Shown here: positions 16,705-29,084 of the stretch, one piece after another
Position numbering within the stretch: the stretch's first letter is position 1
How the letters are laid out: each line of letters opens with the position of its first letter
Assembly (NCBI GenBank): GCA_018239845.1
Contig: JAFEGO010000017.1
Coordinates: 1 to 64,000, forward strand
Length of the DNA: 64,000 bases
Source: Verrucomicrobiota bacterium
GTDB taxonomy: Bacteria > Verrucomicrobiota > Verrucomicrobiia > Opitutales > Opitutaceae
Reading direction: 5' to 3'
Position numbers and translations under genes: made by a program
The notes under the pieces: model-generated
Databases searched by the model: none
The model's input: the letters and a program-made list of their open reading frames with translations, nothing else
Told to the model about the DNA's origin: nothing

Positions 16705-19001
16705 GCAACCCGCCCGATGATCTCTCGCTGATGCAGCTCTTCCGCCTCGAGGCGGAGGGGCAGCTGGCCGCGCTGACCGACGGCCTGCTCGCGCTCGAAC
16801 AGGGCGACACCGGCAGCCTTGAGGCGATGATGCGTGCGGCGCATTCGCTCAAGGGCGCGGGCCGCATTGTGGGCCTCGAGGCGGCGGTGCAGGTGGCGCA
16901 CGCGCTGGAGGACTATTTCGTGGCCGCGCAGCGCAACGAGATCCAGCTCAGCGCGGCGCACATCGACCTGCTGCTGCACGGCGTGGACATCCTCAACCGC
17001 ATCGCCAAGACCTCCGATGCGGACCTGCCCGCGATGGAGGCGGAGAAGGCCATGGAAGCCGCGGCCTTCACCACCGCGCTCAAGCAGGCCGTTGCATCCA
17101 AGGGGGAGCCCGAGCTGCCGGCCGATCCTGTTCCCACTCCGGTCCCCGAGCCGGTCGCAGCGCCGGTTGCGATGGAGCCCGCGCCTACCGCCGAGCCCGC
17201 TCCGGCGCCGAAGACGCGCACGGAAATCCAGAAGGCGGACCGCGCCGAGGCGCGCGCGCTGCGTGTGACCGCGGAAAATCTCAACCGGCTGCTCGGCCTC
17301 GCCGGCGAGTCGCTCGTGGAATCGCGCTGGCTGCGACCCTTCGGGTCGTCGGTGACGCGGCTGAAGCGCCTGCACCACGATCTCTCCGTGTCGCTCGATC
17401 AGCTGCGCGAACGCGTGACGGCGGACGAGGGCGAGGAGCGGATCAAGGAATCGCTCGCGGCTGCGCAACGGCAGCTGGCGCAGTGCCAGGAATTCCTCGC
17501 GGGCCGTCTCGGCGAGCTCGACACCTACGACCGCCGCTCGACTAACCTCGCGCAACGGCTTTACGGCGAGGCGCTGGCGGTGCGCATGCGGCCTTTTGCG
17601 GACGGCGTCTCCGGCTTCCCCCGCATGGTGCGCGATGTGGCGCGGCAGCTCGGCAAGGAAGTCCGTTTGGAAATCCTCGGCGAGGACACGCAGGTGGACC
17701 GCGATGTCCTGGAAAAACTCGAGGCCCCGCTGGGGCACCTGTTGCGCAACGCGATCGACCACGGCATCGAGCCGACGGCGTCGCGCGTGATGGCGGGCAA
17801 GCCCCCGGCGGGTGTGATCACGCTCGAGGCGCGGCACCGCGCTGGCCTGCTGATCGTCACCGCCAGCGACGATGGCCGCGGCGCGGACATCGAGGCCATC
17901 CGCGCGGCCGTGGTGCGGAAGAAGCTCGTGAGCGAGGAGATGGCGCCGAAGCTGAGCGAGGCGGAGCTGCTGGAGTTCCTTTTCCTGCCGGGCTTCACGA
18001 TGAAGGACACCGTGACGCAGATCTCCGGCCGCGGCGTGGGGCTCGACGTGGTGCAGAGCATGGTGAAGGCCGTGCGCGGCACGGTGCGCGTGAGCTCGGT
18101 GCCGGGGCAGGGGATGAAGTTCCAGCTCCAGCTGCCGCTCACGCTCTCGGTCGTGCGCGCGCTGCTCGTCGAGGTGGCGGGCGAGCCGTATGCGATCCCG
18201 CTGGGCTTCATCGCCCGGACGCTGCGCGTGCCGGAGGTGGAGATCGCCTCGACGGAAGGACGACAGCATTTCGGCTTCGACGGAAAACGCGTCGGCCTCG
18301 TGACGGCGCACCAGGTGCTCGGCCGCAACGGCGGGCCGAAGGGCGACACCCTCGCCGTCGTCGTGCTCGGCGAAGGCGAACACCGCTACGGCGTGTGCGT
18401 CGATGCGCTGCTCGGCGAACGAGAGCTCGTGGTGCAGCCGCTCGATCCGCGGCTGGGCAAGGTGAAGGACATCGCCGCCGGCGCGTTGATGGAGGACGGC
18501 TCGCCTGTGCTCATTATCGACGTGGAGGATCTCGTGCGCTCGGTGGAGAAGATCGCCGTGGCCGGTGCGCTCGGCGCCGTGAAGGCCGGCGCGGCGGCAC
18601 AGGCCGGGAGCGCGCGGAAACGCGTGCTCGTCGTGGACGATTCGCTCACCGTGCGCGAGCTGGAGCGCAAGCTCCTCGAGGCGCGCGGCTACGCGGTCGA
18701 GATCGCGGTGGACGGCATGGACGGCTGGAACGCGGTGCGCACGGGCGCCTTCGCCCTCGTGATCAGCGACGTGGACATGCCGCGCCTCGACGGCATCGAG
18801 CTGGTGAAGCTCATGAAGCAGGACCCGAAGCTGCGGACCCTGCCGGTCATGATCGTTTCCTACAAGGACCGCGAGGAAGACCGCCGGCGCGGCCTCGACG
18901 CGGGCGCGGACTACTATCTTACGAAAGGCAGCTTCCACGACGAGACGATGCTCAACGCCGTGCGCGACCTCATCGGCGACGCACAGGAAGGCGGAGCATG
19001 A
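16701..19001 (+). CDS. cheA: CheA-receiver hybrid kinase (WspE-like)
   Basis: 766 residues, GTG start overlapping the preceding stop. Order: Hpt domain with phospho-acceptor H48 in MRAAHSLKGAGR; Pro-rich linker (about 135-175); dimerisation helices; HATPase with LLRNAIDHGIE, DDGRGADIE and GRGVGLDVV; CheW-like regulatory domain (about 475-610); C-terminal receiver with acceptor D690 in ISDVDMPRLDG and K742 in LTKG. The fused receiver is the WspE signature and probably acts as phosphate sink or intermediate. Downstream targets are CheB and the hybrid output protein at 20007. Confidence 0.93.
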   Translation: MSNPPDDLSLMQLFRLEAEGQLAALTDGLLALEQGDTGSLEAMMRAAHSLKGAGRIVGLEAAVQVAHALEDYFVAAQRNEIQLSAAHIDLLLHGVDILNRIAKTSDADLPAMEAEKAMEAAAFTTALKQAVASKGEPELPADPVPTPVPEPVAAPVAMEPAPTAEPAPAPKTRTEIQKADRAEARALRVTAENLNRLLGLAGESLVESRWLRPFGSSVTRLKRLHHDLSVSLDQLRERVTADEGEERIKESLAAAQRQLAQCQEFLAGRLGELDTYDRRSTNLAQRLYGEALAVRMRPFADGVSGFPRMVRDVARQLGKEVRLEILGEDTQVDRDVLEKLEAPLGHLLRNAIDHGIEPTASRVMAGKPPAGVITLEARHRAGLLIVTASDDGRGADIEAIRAAVVRKKLVSEEMAPKLSEAELLEFLFLPGFTMKDTVTQISGRGVGLDVVQSMVKAVRGTVRVSSVPGQGMKFQLQLPLTLSVVRALLVEVAGEPYAIPLGFIARTLRVPEVEIASTEGRQHFGFDGKRVGLVTAHQVLGRNGGPKGDTLAVVVLGEGEHRYGVCVDALLGERELVVQPLDPRLGKVKDIAAGALMEDGSPVLIIDVEDLVRSVEKIAVAGALGAVKAGAAAQAGSARKRVLVVDDSLTVRELERKLLEARGYAVEIAVDGMDGWNAVRTGAFALVISDVDMPRLDGIELVKLMKQDPKLRTLPVMIVSYKDREEDRRRGLDAGADYYLTKGSFHDETMLNAVRDLIGDAQEGGA

Positions 19002-20002
19002 GGATCGCACTCGTCAACGACCTCGGGCTCGCGCTGGAAGCGCTCACGCGCGTGCTGGCGCGTGCGCCGCAGCATCAGCTGGCGTGGACGGCGCGCGACG
19101 GCGCGGAGGCCGTGCGGCGCTGCGCCGAGGACCGGCCCGACCTGATCCTGATGGACCTGATGATGCCGGTGATGGACGGCGTGGAGGCGACACGCCGGAT
19201 CATGGCCGCGACCCCCTGCGCGATCCTCGTCGTGACGGCGTCCGTCGACGGGTCCACGAGCCGGGTGTTCGACGCGCTCGGGGCGGGCGCGCTGGATGCG
19301 GTGAACACGCCGGGCCCGACCGGGCAGGGGGCCGAGGCGCTGCTGACCAAGATCGAGATGCTGGGCCGGCTGATCCGCGTCGATCCCGTGAAGGATTCTA
19401 AGCCGCCGTTCACCGCGCGGCCGGCGGGCGGCGCACCGCGCCGGTGGCTGTTTGCCATCGGGGCCTCGGCCGGCGGACCGGCCGCGCTGGCCACGATGTT
19501 GAAAGGCTTCACGCCCGACCTCGCGGCGGCGATCGTGGTGGTGCAGCACCTCGACGAAAGCTTTGCGGCGGGCCTCGCCGAGTGGCTGGGCCAGCAGATC
19601 GCGCTGCCGGTGTGGCTGGCGAAGGACGGCGACGAGCTGACGCCGGGGACGGTGCTCCTGCCCGGCCGCGACGACCACCTCGTGCTCACGCCGAGAGGCA
19701 CGCTCGCCTACCGCCGCGAGCCGGCGGACTACGTTTACCGTCCCTCGGTTGATGTCTTTTTCGAGAGTGTGGCGAACCACTGGACCGGCGCCGCGGCCGG
19801 CGTGATCCTCACGGGCATGGGCTCCGACGGAGCCAAGGGCCTGAAGAAGATGCGCGAGGCGCGCTTCACCACCATCGCGCAGGACCGCGCGACGTGCGCG
19901 GTCTATGGCATGCCCAAGGCCGCGGCCGAGCTCGGCGCGGCGGAGCGCGTGCTGCCGCTCGGACGCATCGCCCCGGCCCTGCAGCAATTGATTTCCCCCT
20001 GA
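18998..20002 (+). CDS. cheB: CheB-type methylesterase (WspF-like)
   Basis: 334 residues; start at the ATG in the ATGA overlap with CheA (longer frames upstream are shadows of CheA). Receiver with acceptor D53 in [11 protein letters not shown]; the expected Lys at the end of the receiver is hard to place (DAVNTPGP region), as in many CheB proteins. Catalytic domain with Ser in GASAGGP, His in VVQHLDESF and Asp in [10 protein letters not shown]. It removes receptor methyl groups and counters the CheR protein. In Wsp systems loss of WspF locks signalling on. Confidence 0.92.
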   Translation: MRIALVNDLGLALEALTRVLARAPQHQLAWTARDGAEAVRRCAEDRPDLILMDLMMPVMDGVEATRRIMAATPCAILVVTASVDGSTSRVFDALGAGALDAVNTPGPTGQGAEALLTKIEMLGRLIRVDPVKDSKPPFTARPAGGAPRRWLFAIGASAGGPAALATMLKGFTPDLAAAIVVVQHLDESFAAGLAEWLGQQIALPVWLAKDGDELTPGTVLLPGRDDHLVLTPRGTLAYRREPADYVYRPSVDVFFESVANHWTGAAAGVILTGMGSDGAKGLKKMREARFTTIAQDRATCAVYGMPKAAAELGAAERVLPLGRIAPALQQLISP

Positions 20003-20006
20003 CGCC

Positions 20007-22103
20007 ATGCAACCCTCCGTACCAGCCACTCCGGGCCTGATGGGCCGTTTGCCGCACATTCACTCCATGATGGTCCTGCTGGTGGACGACCAGGCGCTCG
20101 TCGCGGAGGCGGTACGGCGCAGCCTCGCCAACCTCGGCGACGTGGACTTCCACTACTGCCCGGATCCGAAGCAGGCCGTGGCGTTGGCTGCGCAGCTCAA
20201 GCCCACGGTGATCCTGCAGGATCTGATCATGCCGGGCGATGTGGACGGCCTCGACCTGCTGCGTCAGTACCGCGCCAACCCGGTGACGAAGAACACGCCG
20301 GTGATCGTGCTCTCCACCAAGGAGGAGGCGAAGGTGAAGGCGCAGGCCTTCGAGCTCGGCGCCAACGACTACCTCGTGAAGCTGCCCGATCGCGTCGAGC
20401 TGGTGGCGCGCATCCGCTTCCACTCGCAGTTCTACCTCAGCCAGATGCAGCGCGACGAGGCCTACCGCGCGCTGCGCGAGAGCCAGCAGCAGCTGGTGGA
20501 CAGCAACACCGCGCTGATCTCGCTCAACCAGAAGCTCGAGGAGGCGACACGGGCGAAGTCGGAGTTCCTCGCCAACATGAGCCACGAGATCCGCACGCCG
20601 ATGAACGGCGTGGTCGGCATGACGACGCTGCTGCTCGACACCGCGCTGACCAGCGAGCAGCGCGACTTCGTGGAGACGATCCGCGGCTCGGGGGAAAACC
20701 TCCTGATGATCATCAACGACATCCTCGACTTCTCCAAGATCGAGTCGGGGAAGATCGAGCTCGAGACGCACCCCTACGACCTGCGCCAGTGCGTGGACGA
20801 GGCGCTGGAGCTGCTTGCGCCGAAGGCTGCGGAGAAGGGGCTCGACCTCGTGTCGCTCGTCGATCCCGCGTGGCCCTCAATGGTGGTCGGCGACGTCACC
20901 CGCCTGCGGCAGGTGCTGGTCAACCTCATCGGCAACGCGGTGAAGTTCACCGCCAAGGGCGAGGTCGTGGTCTCGGTGCAGACATCGCCGGGCCGCAAGG
21001 AAGGCACGCTGGCGGTCCATTTCACGGTGGCGGACACGGGCATCGGCATCGCGCCGGAGAAACAGGGCCGGCTGTTCCAGTCGTTCAGCCAAGTGGACAG
21101 CTCGACCACGCGGCATTTCGGCGGCACGGGCCTCGGGCTTGCGATCAGCAAGTGGCTCGCGGAGCTGATGGGCGGTACGATCTGGGTGGAGAGCGAGGCC
21201 GGCCGCGGCTCGAAGTTCCACTTCACCATCACGGTGCGGACGACGGCACAGGAGGCCCCGGCGTGGCAGCAGCCCCCCGCGGTGCTCAGCGGCCGCTCGG
21301 TGCTGCTGATCGAGGACAACGCCGCGCAGCGCCAGGCGATCGCGCAGCTCGCGCGCCTCTGGAAGCTGCGGCTGACGGAGTGCGACACGCTCGCTGCCGC
21401 CGTGGCGAAACTGGACGATCCCGCCAACAACTACGACCTGATCCTCGCCGATGCGCCGCTCCTCGGCGCGGACCTCGCGCTGACCGCGACCCGCCTGCGC
21501 ACTGCGGCCCGGGGCGCGGCGGTGGTGCTGCTCCTGCCGGCGCGGCTGCGGGCCGGCGAGGCCCTCATTGAGGGCGTGGCCGGCAGCCTCGTGCGGCCGC
21601 ACCGCGCGACCGCGCTGCTCGACGTGCTGGTCCGCGCCCTGACTGGCGCGGTGGTGCAGGATCGGCGGGCGCCCTCCGCCTCGCCGTTTGAGATCAGCTT
21701 CGCCCAGCGCGTCCCGCTGCGTCTGCTGCTGGCCGACGACAACGCCGTCAACCAGAAGGTGGCGACGATGCTCCTCAAGCGGCTAGGCTACACCGTGGAC
21801 ACCGCGGGCAATGGCCTCGAGGTGCTGGCGGCGCTGGAGCGCAAGGTCTACGATCTCATCTTCCTCGACGTGCAGATGCCCGAGATGGACGGCTACGAGG
21901 CCGCGCGGAAAATCCGGGCGAAGTGGCCGGGCGACAGCCGCGAGCGCCCCTGCCTGATCGCGATGACCGGCAATGCCATGCAGGGCGACCGTGAGCGCTG
22001 CCTGGAAGCCGGAATGGACGACTACATTTCCAAGCCTGTGCGGATCGAGGAGCTGAAGGCCATGCTCGAGCGCTGGGGCCTGCAGCGTCCGTCGTCCCGT
22101 TGA
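20007..22103 (+). CDS. WspR-like receiver fused to histidine kinase and two receivers (output of the Wsp-like system)
   Basis: 698 residues. The N-terminal receiver (about 22-145; D72 in [22 protein letters not shown]) and the following helix [15 protein letters not shown] strongly resemble the corresponding part of WspR as I recall it. In place of GGDEF comes HisKA with H193 in [12 protein letters not shown], HATPase ([26 protein letters not shown]), a degenerate receiver (about 425-545; [10 protein letters not shown] but Lys replaced in SLVRPHR) and an intact receiver (about 570-695; D621 in [16 protein letters not shown]). Output is thus predicted to be phosphotransfer rather than c-di-GMP synthesis. 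Four bases after the CheB stop, so the same operon. Confidence 0.92.
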   Translation: MQPSVPATPGLMGRLPHIHSMMVLLVDDQALVAEAVRRSLANLGDVDFHYCPDPKQAVALAAQLKPTVILQDLIMPGDVDGLDLLRQYRANPVTKNTPVIVLSTKEEAKVKAQAFELGANDYLVKLPDRVELVARIRFHSQFYLSQMQRDEAYRALRESQQQLVDSNTALISLNQKLEEATRAKSEFLANMSHEIRTPMNGVVGMTTLLLDTALTSEQRDFVETIRGSGENLLMIINDILDFSKIESGKIELETHPYDLRQCVDEALELLAPKAAEKGLDLVSLVDPAWPSMVVGDVTRLRQVLVNLIGNAVKFTAKGEVVVSVQTSPGRKEGTLAVHFTVADTGIGIAPEKQGRLFQSFSQVDSSTTRHFGGTGLGLAISKWLAELMGGTIWVESEAGRGSKFHFTITVRTTAQEAPAWQQPPAVLSGRSVLLIEDNAAQRQAIAQLARLWKLRLTECDTLAAAVAKLDDPANNYDLILADAPLLGADLALTATRLRTAARGAAVVLLLPARLRAGEALIEGVAGSLVRPHRATALLDVLVRALTGAVVQDRRAPSASPFEISFAQRVPLRLLLADDNAVNQKVATMLLKRLGYTVDTAGNGLEVLAALERKVYDLIFLDVQMPEMDGYEAARKIRAKWPGDSRERPCLIAMTGNAMQGDRERCLEAGMDDYISKPVRIEELKAMLERWGLQRPSSR

Positions 22104-22106
22104 GCC

Positions 22107-22550
22107 ATGCCATCCGTTGACGGACTTCGCTCGCCCAACGACAAGACGGCGGGAGGCCTGCACCATCTCGGCCGCATGTTCGACAAGATCCGCCTTATGG
22201 CGGCGGGCCGGCTGCCGGAGGATTTCCACCGCAACTACGGCCTCTCGGTCGGGCTCGACGGGCAGCTCTGCGGCTTCCTGGGCGTGAAGTTCGAGGACGT
22301 GGAGGCGCGCGTGAAACTCGGCGGCACTGACGAGGAGCTGGCCGAGTGGGTGTTCGCGCACGGCCTGCGACCCAACCGCACGCAGGCTCTCGTGTGGAAC
22401 GAATACGCGCGCAAGCTGGGCTGGAACGACCGTGTCTCGGCCTTTCTCCAAAAGCAGAAGGAGGCGGCCGGGATGATGGAGCACCCGGCGGCCACATCGT
22501 TTGAGCTGATCGACCTCAGCGAGGGCCGGTTGCCGCCGGTGCGGAGCTAG
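22107..22550 (+). CDS. DUF5069 domain protein
   Basis: 147 residues. It shows the DUF5069 pattern: LHHLGRMFDKIRLMAAGRLP, GLDGQLCGFLGVKFEDVEARV, and GTDEELAEWVFAHG. The function is unknown; the family is frequent in Verrucomicrobiota and Planctomycetota. It starts three bases after the hybrid kinase stop, so it may be co-transcribed with the chemosensory operon, but nothing ties it functionally to signalling. Confidence 0.85.
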   Translation: MPSVDGLRSPNDKTAGGLHHLGRMFDKIRLMAAGRLPEDFHRNYGLSVGLDGQLCGFLGVKFEDVEARVKLGGTDEELAEWVFAHGLRPNRTQALVWNEYARKLGWNDRVSAFLQKQKEAAGMMEHPAATSFELIDLSEGRLPPVRS

Positions 22551-22661
22551 CCGCCGGGACGGAATCGGTTGGTAATTGTCCTGGAGCGGACTATACTGTG
22601 CTCAACCAAGGGCACCCCATGCCGGGATGCCTGTCCGTTACTCTCAACCCCGGAGGAAACG

Positions 22662-23114
22662 ATGAACTCAATGACGTTTGTAACGACCGTCGTGGCGGCG
22701 GGAGCGCTGGGCCTCGTCGCGATGGAAATCGTGTTCTGGCTGATCGGCCGCCTCGGCTGGGCCAAGGCGGACATGATCCTCGCCCTCGGCAGCCTCATCA
22801 CCAAGTCGCGCGAAAACGGCTTCCGCGTCGGCATGGTCATCCACGCCGCCTCGGCGGTGGTTTTCGCGCTGCTTTACACCCTGGGCCTGATGGCCATCGG
22901 CTACACGACGTTGCCCAACTCGCTCATGGTCGGGCTCGGCGTCGGCGTGTTGCACGGCCTGATCGTCAGCCTGATGTTGGTGTGGGTGATCGCCGGCCAG
23001 CACCCGCTGGAGGAATTCAAGGAAGCCGACCTCGCAATCGGGCTGAGCCACGTCGTGGCGCACGCGGCGTTCGGTGCGGTGGTCGGCCTGGTGGTTGGCG
23101 TCGTTGGAATATGA
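22662..23114 (+). CDS. Small integral membrane protein, function unknown
   Basis: 150 residues from the ATG at 22662, chosen because a strong GGAGG lies just upstream; a start at 22569 would add a hydrophilic leader. About four hydrophobic segments: FVTTVVAAGALGLVAMEIVF, VIHAASAVVFALLYTLGLMA, SLMVGLGVGVLHGLIVSLML, and a C-terminal VAHAAFGAVVGLVVGVVGI. No catalytic motif. It converges with the NAT gene, with 13 bases between the stops and no obvious terminator. Confidence 0.75.
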   Translation: MNSMTFVTTVVAAGALGLVAMEIVFWLIGRLGWAKADMILALGSLITKSRENGFRVGMVIHAASAVVFALLYTLGLMAIGYTTLPNSLMVGLGVGVLHGLIVSLMLVWVIAGQHPLEEFKEADLAIGLSHVVAHAAFGAVVGLVVGVVGI

Positions 23115-23127
23115 TACGGTAAAATGC

Positions 23128-23943
23128 TCAGTCCCAGCGCAGCGCCGGGGCGCTGAAGCGCGTGCCGGCGGGGAAGCGCAGGCCGAACGGTTCGGCGAGG
23201 ACGGCGAGCAGCTCGTCTGGCGTCGCGAGCAGGCATGGCTCGACGCGACCGTCGAGGTGGCGGGTGTTGAACTCGCGGTTAAGCAGCGTGTAGCGCACGC
23301 CGTCGCCGACGGCGGAGGCGATGACGTTTTGGGTGAACTTTGAGAGGGGGTGGGTGGAGGTCCACCAGTTGCCCACCTCGAAGTCGATGGCCGGCACGGG
23401 CTGCAGCGTGAATTCGTAGAGATCGGCCCAGTCGCCGGAGGAGAGGCGGGTTTGATGCATATACCGGCCGTCGCGCTGGAGGATGCGACGCGGCTCGTGG
23501 GTCGTGGGCTGGGGCGTCTCGAGCAAATCGAGCCGGAGCGGGGCGGTGAGCGAGGCGGAGCCGAAGCCGCCATCGAAAAGGTAGGGGTGCCCGGCGCACT
23601 CCACGCGGAGCATCATGTGGGTCTGCGCGGTGACGACCTCCGGCACTGCCTGCCAGCGCACGCGGGCGATCAGCGGGGTGACGGCGAAACCGAGGGCGCC
23701 GAGCACGTGCTGGAGGAGCAGGTTTTGCTCGAAGCAGTAGCCGCCGCGGCGGTCGTGCACGAGCTTGCGCTCGACGCTGGCGAGGTCGATGCGGATGCCG
23801 CGGCCGAGCGGGATGTCGAGATTTTCAAACGGAATCGCGAAGACGTGGTGGCGCTGGATGGCGCGCAGTGTTTCCATGGTGGCGGTGCGCGGGCCGGTGT
23901 AGCCGATGCGCGCGCAGTAGGCGTCGAGATTGGGAACGGTCAT
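23128..23943 (-). CDS. nat: Arylamine N-acetyltransferase
   Basis: 271 residues from the ATG at 23943; the longer frame to 24294 overlaps the upstream membrane-protein gene and was rejected. The catalytic triad of the family is complete: C70 in RGGYCFEQN, H109 in AQTHMMLRV and D124 in LFDGGFG. It transfers acetyl from acetyl-CoA to arylamines or hydrazines in the cytosol; the physiological substrate is unknown. Five bases downstream of a small membrane-protein gene on the same strand. Confidence 0.92.
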   Translation of the reverse strand: MTVPNLDAYCARIGYTGPRTATMETLRAIQRHHVFAIPFENLDIPLGRGIRIDLASVERKLVHDRRGGYCFEQNLLLQHVLGALGFAVTPLIARVRWQAVPEVVTAQTHMMLRVECAGHPYLFDGGFGSASLTAPLRLDLLETPQPTTHEPRRILQRDGRYMHQTRLSSGDWADLYEFTLQPVPAIDFEVGNWWTSTHPLSKFTQNVIASAVGDGVRYTLLNREFNTRHLDGRVEPCLLATPDELLAVLAEPFGLRFPAGTRFSAPALRWD

Positions 23944-23948
23944 GAGGG

Positions 23949-24365
23949 TCAGGCGGGCCGTCCCGCGAGCCAGCCGTAGCCGGCGGCATAGATCACGCAC
24001 TCGGCGACCAGCAGGCCATAGCCGAAACGGAGGAGCGGGGTCGAGAGGACGGGCCGCACGCCAAGCCACGGCAGTACGAACGCGCGGCCGCCCCAGAAGA
24101 GCGCGGTGACGCCGCAGACAGCACGGGCCAGTGGTGCACCGGCGACAAGGGTCGGAGCGAAGATGAGCGAGAGGAGCCCGAGCACCGCGATGGTGGCGCC
24201 AATGGAGATGTTTTGCGCGATCGCGAAACGCCGGTGGATCGGCGGGAGCGCGGCGAGGTTCCTTTCCCAGTCGGGTGGGATAGGGGTGAAGCACGCGAGT
24301 GTCAGCGTGACGAAGTGAAACGCCCCCGCCAGCCGCACCGCGAGAATCCAGAGGGAATCAGGCAT
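23949..24365 (-). CDS. Small membrane protein, function unknown
   Basis: 138 residues with four predicted membrane helices: WILAVRLAGAFHFVTLTLAC, ISIGATIAVLGLLSLIFAPT, PLARAVCGVTALFWGGRAFV and LLRFGYGLLVAECVIYAAGY. No family recognised. It precedes the arylamine acetyltransferase gene by five bases, so the two are probably co-transcribed. Confidence 0.72.
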   Translation of the reverse strand: MPDSLWILAVRLAGAFHFVTLTLACFTPIPPDWERNLAALPPIHRRFAIAQNISIGATIAVLGLLSLIFAPTLVAGAPLARAVCGVTALFWGGRAFVLPWLGVRPVLSTPLLRFGYGLLVAECVIYAAGYGWLAGRPA

Positions 24366-24507
24366 GGCGGCGATTCGTAGGGAGCGCGGCGAACTGAAGC
24401 GAGGCGCTATTCGGCCGGCGAAGACAGCCTGGGCGATTCTTCCTTCAAGCCTGTACCGGCGGGCACCACGGGGGAGTGCCTTTACCGTGAAATCGCGCGG
24501 CGGACCG

Positions 24508-26262
24508 TCAGCGCGACTCGCTGATGTAGCTGTCGACGACCTGTTCGAGGACGGCGAGGGGCATGTTGCCGCTCTGGAGCACGACGTTGTGAAATTTCTT
24601 CAGGTCGAACTTGTCGCCGAGCGCGGCTTTGGCCTTGGCGCGGAGGGCGAGGATCTTGAGCTGGCCGACCTTGTACGAGCAGGCCTGGCCGGCGTAGGTG
24701 ACGTAGCGGTCCACCTCCTGGCCGATGATGCCGTAGTCGATGGCCTGCTGGCGGGTCCAGTGCTTGGCGTGCAAGCCGGTGTCCACCACAAGGCGGCGGG
24801 CACGGAAGAGTTCGGCGTCCAACTGGCCGAGCTGGCCGACGACGTCGCCATCGTACCAATGGCACTCCGTGGCGAGCTGTTCGGCGTAGAGCGCCCAGCC
24901 CTCGGCATACGCAGAGCCGCCGCCGAAGATGCCGTCGCGCCGGTAACGCGGCAGGCTGGCGGTCTCGCGTTGCAGGGCGATCTGGAAGTGGTGGCCCGGG
25001 ATGGCCTCATGGTACACGAGCGTGCGCATGGCCGCGATGTCGAAGGTGGGGCCCGGCAGCGGCGCCCAAAACACGCCGGGACGGGAGCCGTCCTTGGCCG
25101 GCCCGGTGTAGTGGGCGGCGGCGGTTTTTTCGGTGAATGGCGGCTCGCGTTTCACGATGCACGGGGCCTTGGGGCGGACGTCGAACACGCTCTCGGAGCG
25201 CTTGAGCGCGTCGGCGAGGATGTCGTCGAAACGCTTGAGCAAGGCGGCGCGGGGATCGGGCGAAGCGGGCGGCTGCAGGCTGAGCCCGAGCTGGAGCATG
25301 CGTTCCTTGATGGTGCCGTTGGCATAGCCGAGCTGCTTGAGCAGGCTGTCCATTTTGGCCTCGATGCGGGCGACCTCCTTGCGGCCGAGCGCGTGGATTT
25401 CGTCGGGCGTCAGGGTCGTCGTGGTATATTTGCGCAGGGCATACGCGTAGGCCTTGTCGCCACCCGGCAGGCGCCAGAGGCCGGCTTCGCTGGTGGTGTG
25501 GGGCAGCTGCTCCTGCAGGAGCGCCTGCGCGCGGCGGAAGGCGGGAATGATCTGGCTGGCGACGATCTGCTCGGCGGCGCCGACCAGCTTGGCGCGCTCC
25601 TCGGGAGTGACGTCCTTCAGCTTGGCGGCGCGTTCCTCGAGCGAGGCGACGAGGACGTTTTTCGCGGGCGCGTCACCGAGGAAAACGGCGAACTGCCCGA
25701 GCGAGGCCTTGGTGATGAAGTCGGGCATGAGGAAACCGCGGCTGGCGGCGTCCTTCGCCTGGGCGATGCCCTCGTCCATCTGCGCGGCGACGAGCCCGAG
25801 ACGGGCGAGGTAATTCTCGATGTCGCGATGATTGCGGATGGGATGGGTCTGGCTGAGGAAATTGACGAGGGAGACGTGCAGACCGCCGAACTGGCCGAAG
25901 ACAAAATTATAGTCGTTGTACGTCTCGGCGTCCGCGTTCAGCTGCAGCGACCACCCGATGATGCCGGCGGAGATGCGCTGCTCGGCGTCGAGCTTGGTGC
26001 GGTCGAATTTCGCGAGCTCCGCGAGGGCGGTCCGCGCCTTGGCGACGCGCTCGAGGCGGTAGGCCTTGGTGATGGGCGTGAGCTGGCGGTCGAGCGTGTC
26101 CTGCTCCGCGCCGGTGAAGTATTGCGTGACGGTGGCCCAGTTGGGATTGGCGCGCATGGTCTCGGCGGTGAGATCGTCGGCCCATTTGTCGAAGGCGGCA
26201 TCGGTGGCGAACAACGGGGCCGCGGCGGCGGCCAGCAGGGCGAACAGGCGGAGGAGTTTCAT
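24508..26262 (-). CDS. DUF885 family protein (predicted zinc metallopeptidase), secreted
   Basis: 584 residues. The N-terminal signal peptide (LLRLFALLAAAAAPLFA) predicts export. The body fits DUF885: a largely helical protein with VYHEAIPGHHFQ, an HExxxxH/H zinc-site motif, followed by GSAYAEGWALYAEQL, whose Glu is the probable third ligand. Members are proposed carboxypeptidase-like metalloproteins of the periplasm. It stands alone on its strand between the NAT pair and the hppA terminator. Confidence 0.85.
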   Translation of the reverse strand: MKLLRLFALLAAAAAPLFATDAAFDKWADDLTAETMRANPNWATVTQYFTGAEQDTLDRQLTPITKAYRLERVAKARTALAELAKFDRTKLDAEQRISAGIIGWSLQLNADAETYNDYNFVFGQFGGLHVSLVNFLSQTHPIRNHRDIENYLARLGLVAAQMDEGIAQAKDAASRGFLMPDFITKASLGQFAVFLGDAPAKNVLVASLEERAAKLKDVTPEERAKLVGAAEQIVASQIIPAFRRAQALLQEQLPHTTSEAGLWRLPGGDKAYAYALRKYTTTTLTPDEIHALGRKEVARIEAKMDSLLKQLGYANGTIKERMLQLGLSLQPPASPDPRAALLKRFDDILADALKRSESVFDVRPKAPCIVKREPPFTEKTAAAHYTGPAKDGSRPGVFWAPLPGPTFDIAAMRTLVYHEAIPGHHFQIALQRETASLPRYRRDGIFGGGSAYAEGWALYAEQLATECHWYDGDVVGQLGQLDAELFRARRLVVDTGLHAKHWTRQQAIDYGIIGQEVDRYVTYAGQACSYKVGQLKILALRAKAKAALGDKFDLKKFHNVVLQSGNMPLAVLEQVVDSYISESR

Positions 26263-26348
26263 GGGTGGGGTTAGCAGGAACCATGCAGGGGAATGCGCCG
26301 CGGGGCTAGCCGGGAAATGACCGCGGTGCGCAGGTCGAATTGCCGACG

Positions 26349-26380
26349 CAAAAAAAGGCCGCGGCGTGAGCCGCGGCCTT
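26349..26380 (-). terminator. Rho-independent terminator of hppA
   Basis: An 11-base perfect stem (26355-26365 with 26370-26380, core GGCCGCGG) and a 4-base loop are followed on the minus strand by a run of about seven T. It lies 32 bases past the hppA stop. Confidence 0.9.
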
Positions 26381-26411
26381 CTCAGTTCAGCGTTGTGGGG
26401 CTGTTTGTAGC

Positions 26412-28835
<2,424 letters not shown>

Positions 28836-29084
28836 AGTGGGGTTTTCGGGGTGAACTGACCAACTTGACGTTTCGGTTGTGGCTGCCCGGGCAACCGCCC
28901 GCGAGCCAATTTTATGACAGAACAGCGCAGTAAAGCTCGGCTAATTTTCCGGAGCAGAACGCACACGCCTGCTGATGGGGTGGTCGGGGTGCAGGGGAAA
29001 ATTCATTTTCGGGGCCAAGCGCGAGGTTGTATTTCCACAGTGGTCCGGCCCATCGTGGGGTTCCCCTTTGTTCCCAACCCCATC

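Noticed and set aside
16677..19010. Antisense frame of 777 codons opposite cheA
   Set aside because: Mirrors the CheA codons and has His/Arg-rich composition; no family signal.
24364..26274. Plus-strand frame of 636 codons opposite the DUF885 gene
   Set aside because: Gly/Glu/Val-rich shadow; the minus strand has signal peptide and HEAIPGHH.
28836..29084. N-terminal extension of the glycosidase to 28914
   Set aside because: Composition unlike the body of the protein, and it lies in the hppA divergent promoter region; MHHLRF at 29085 begins the conserved part.
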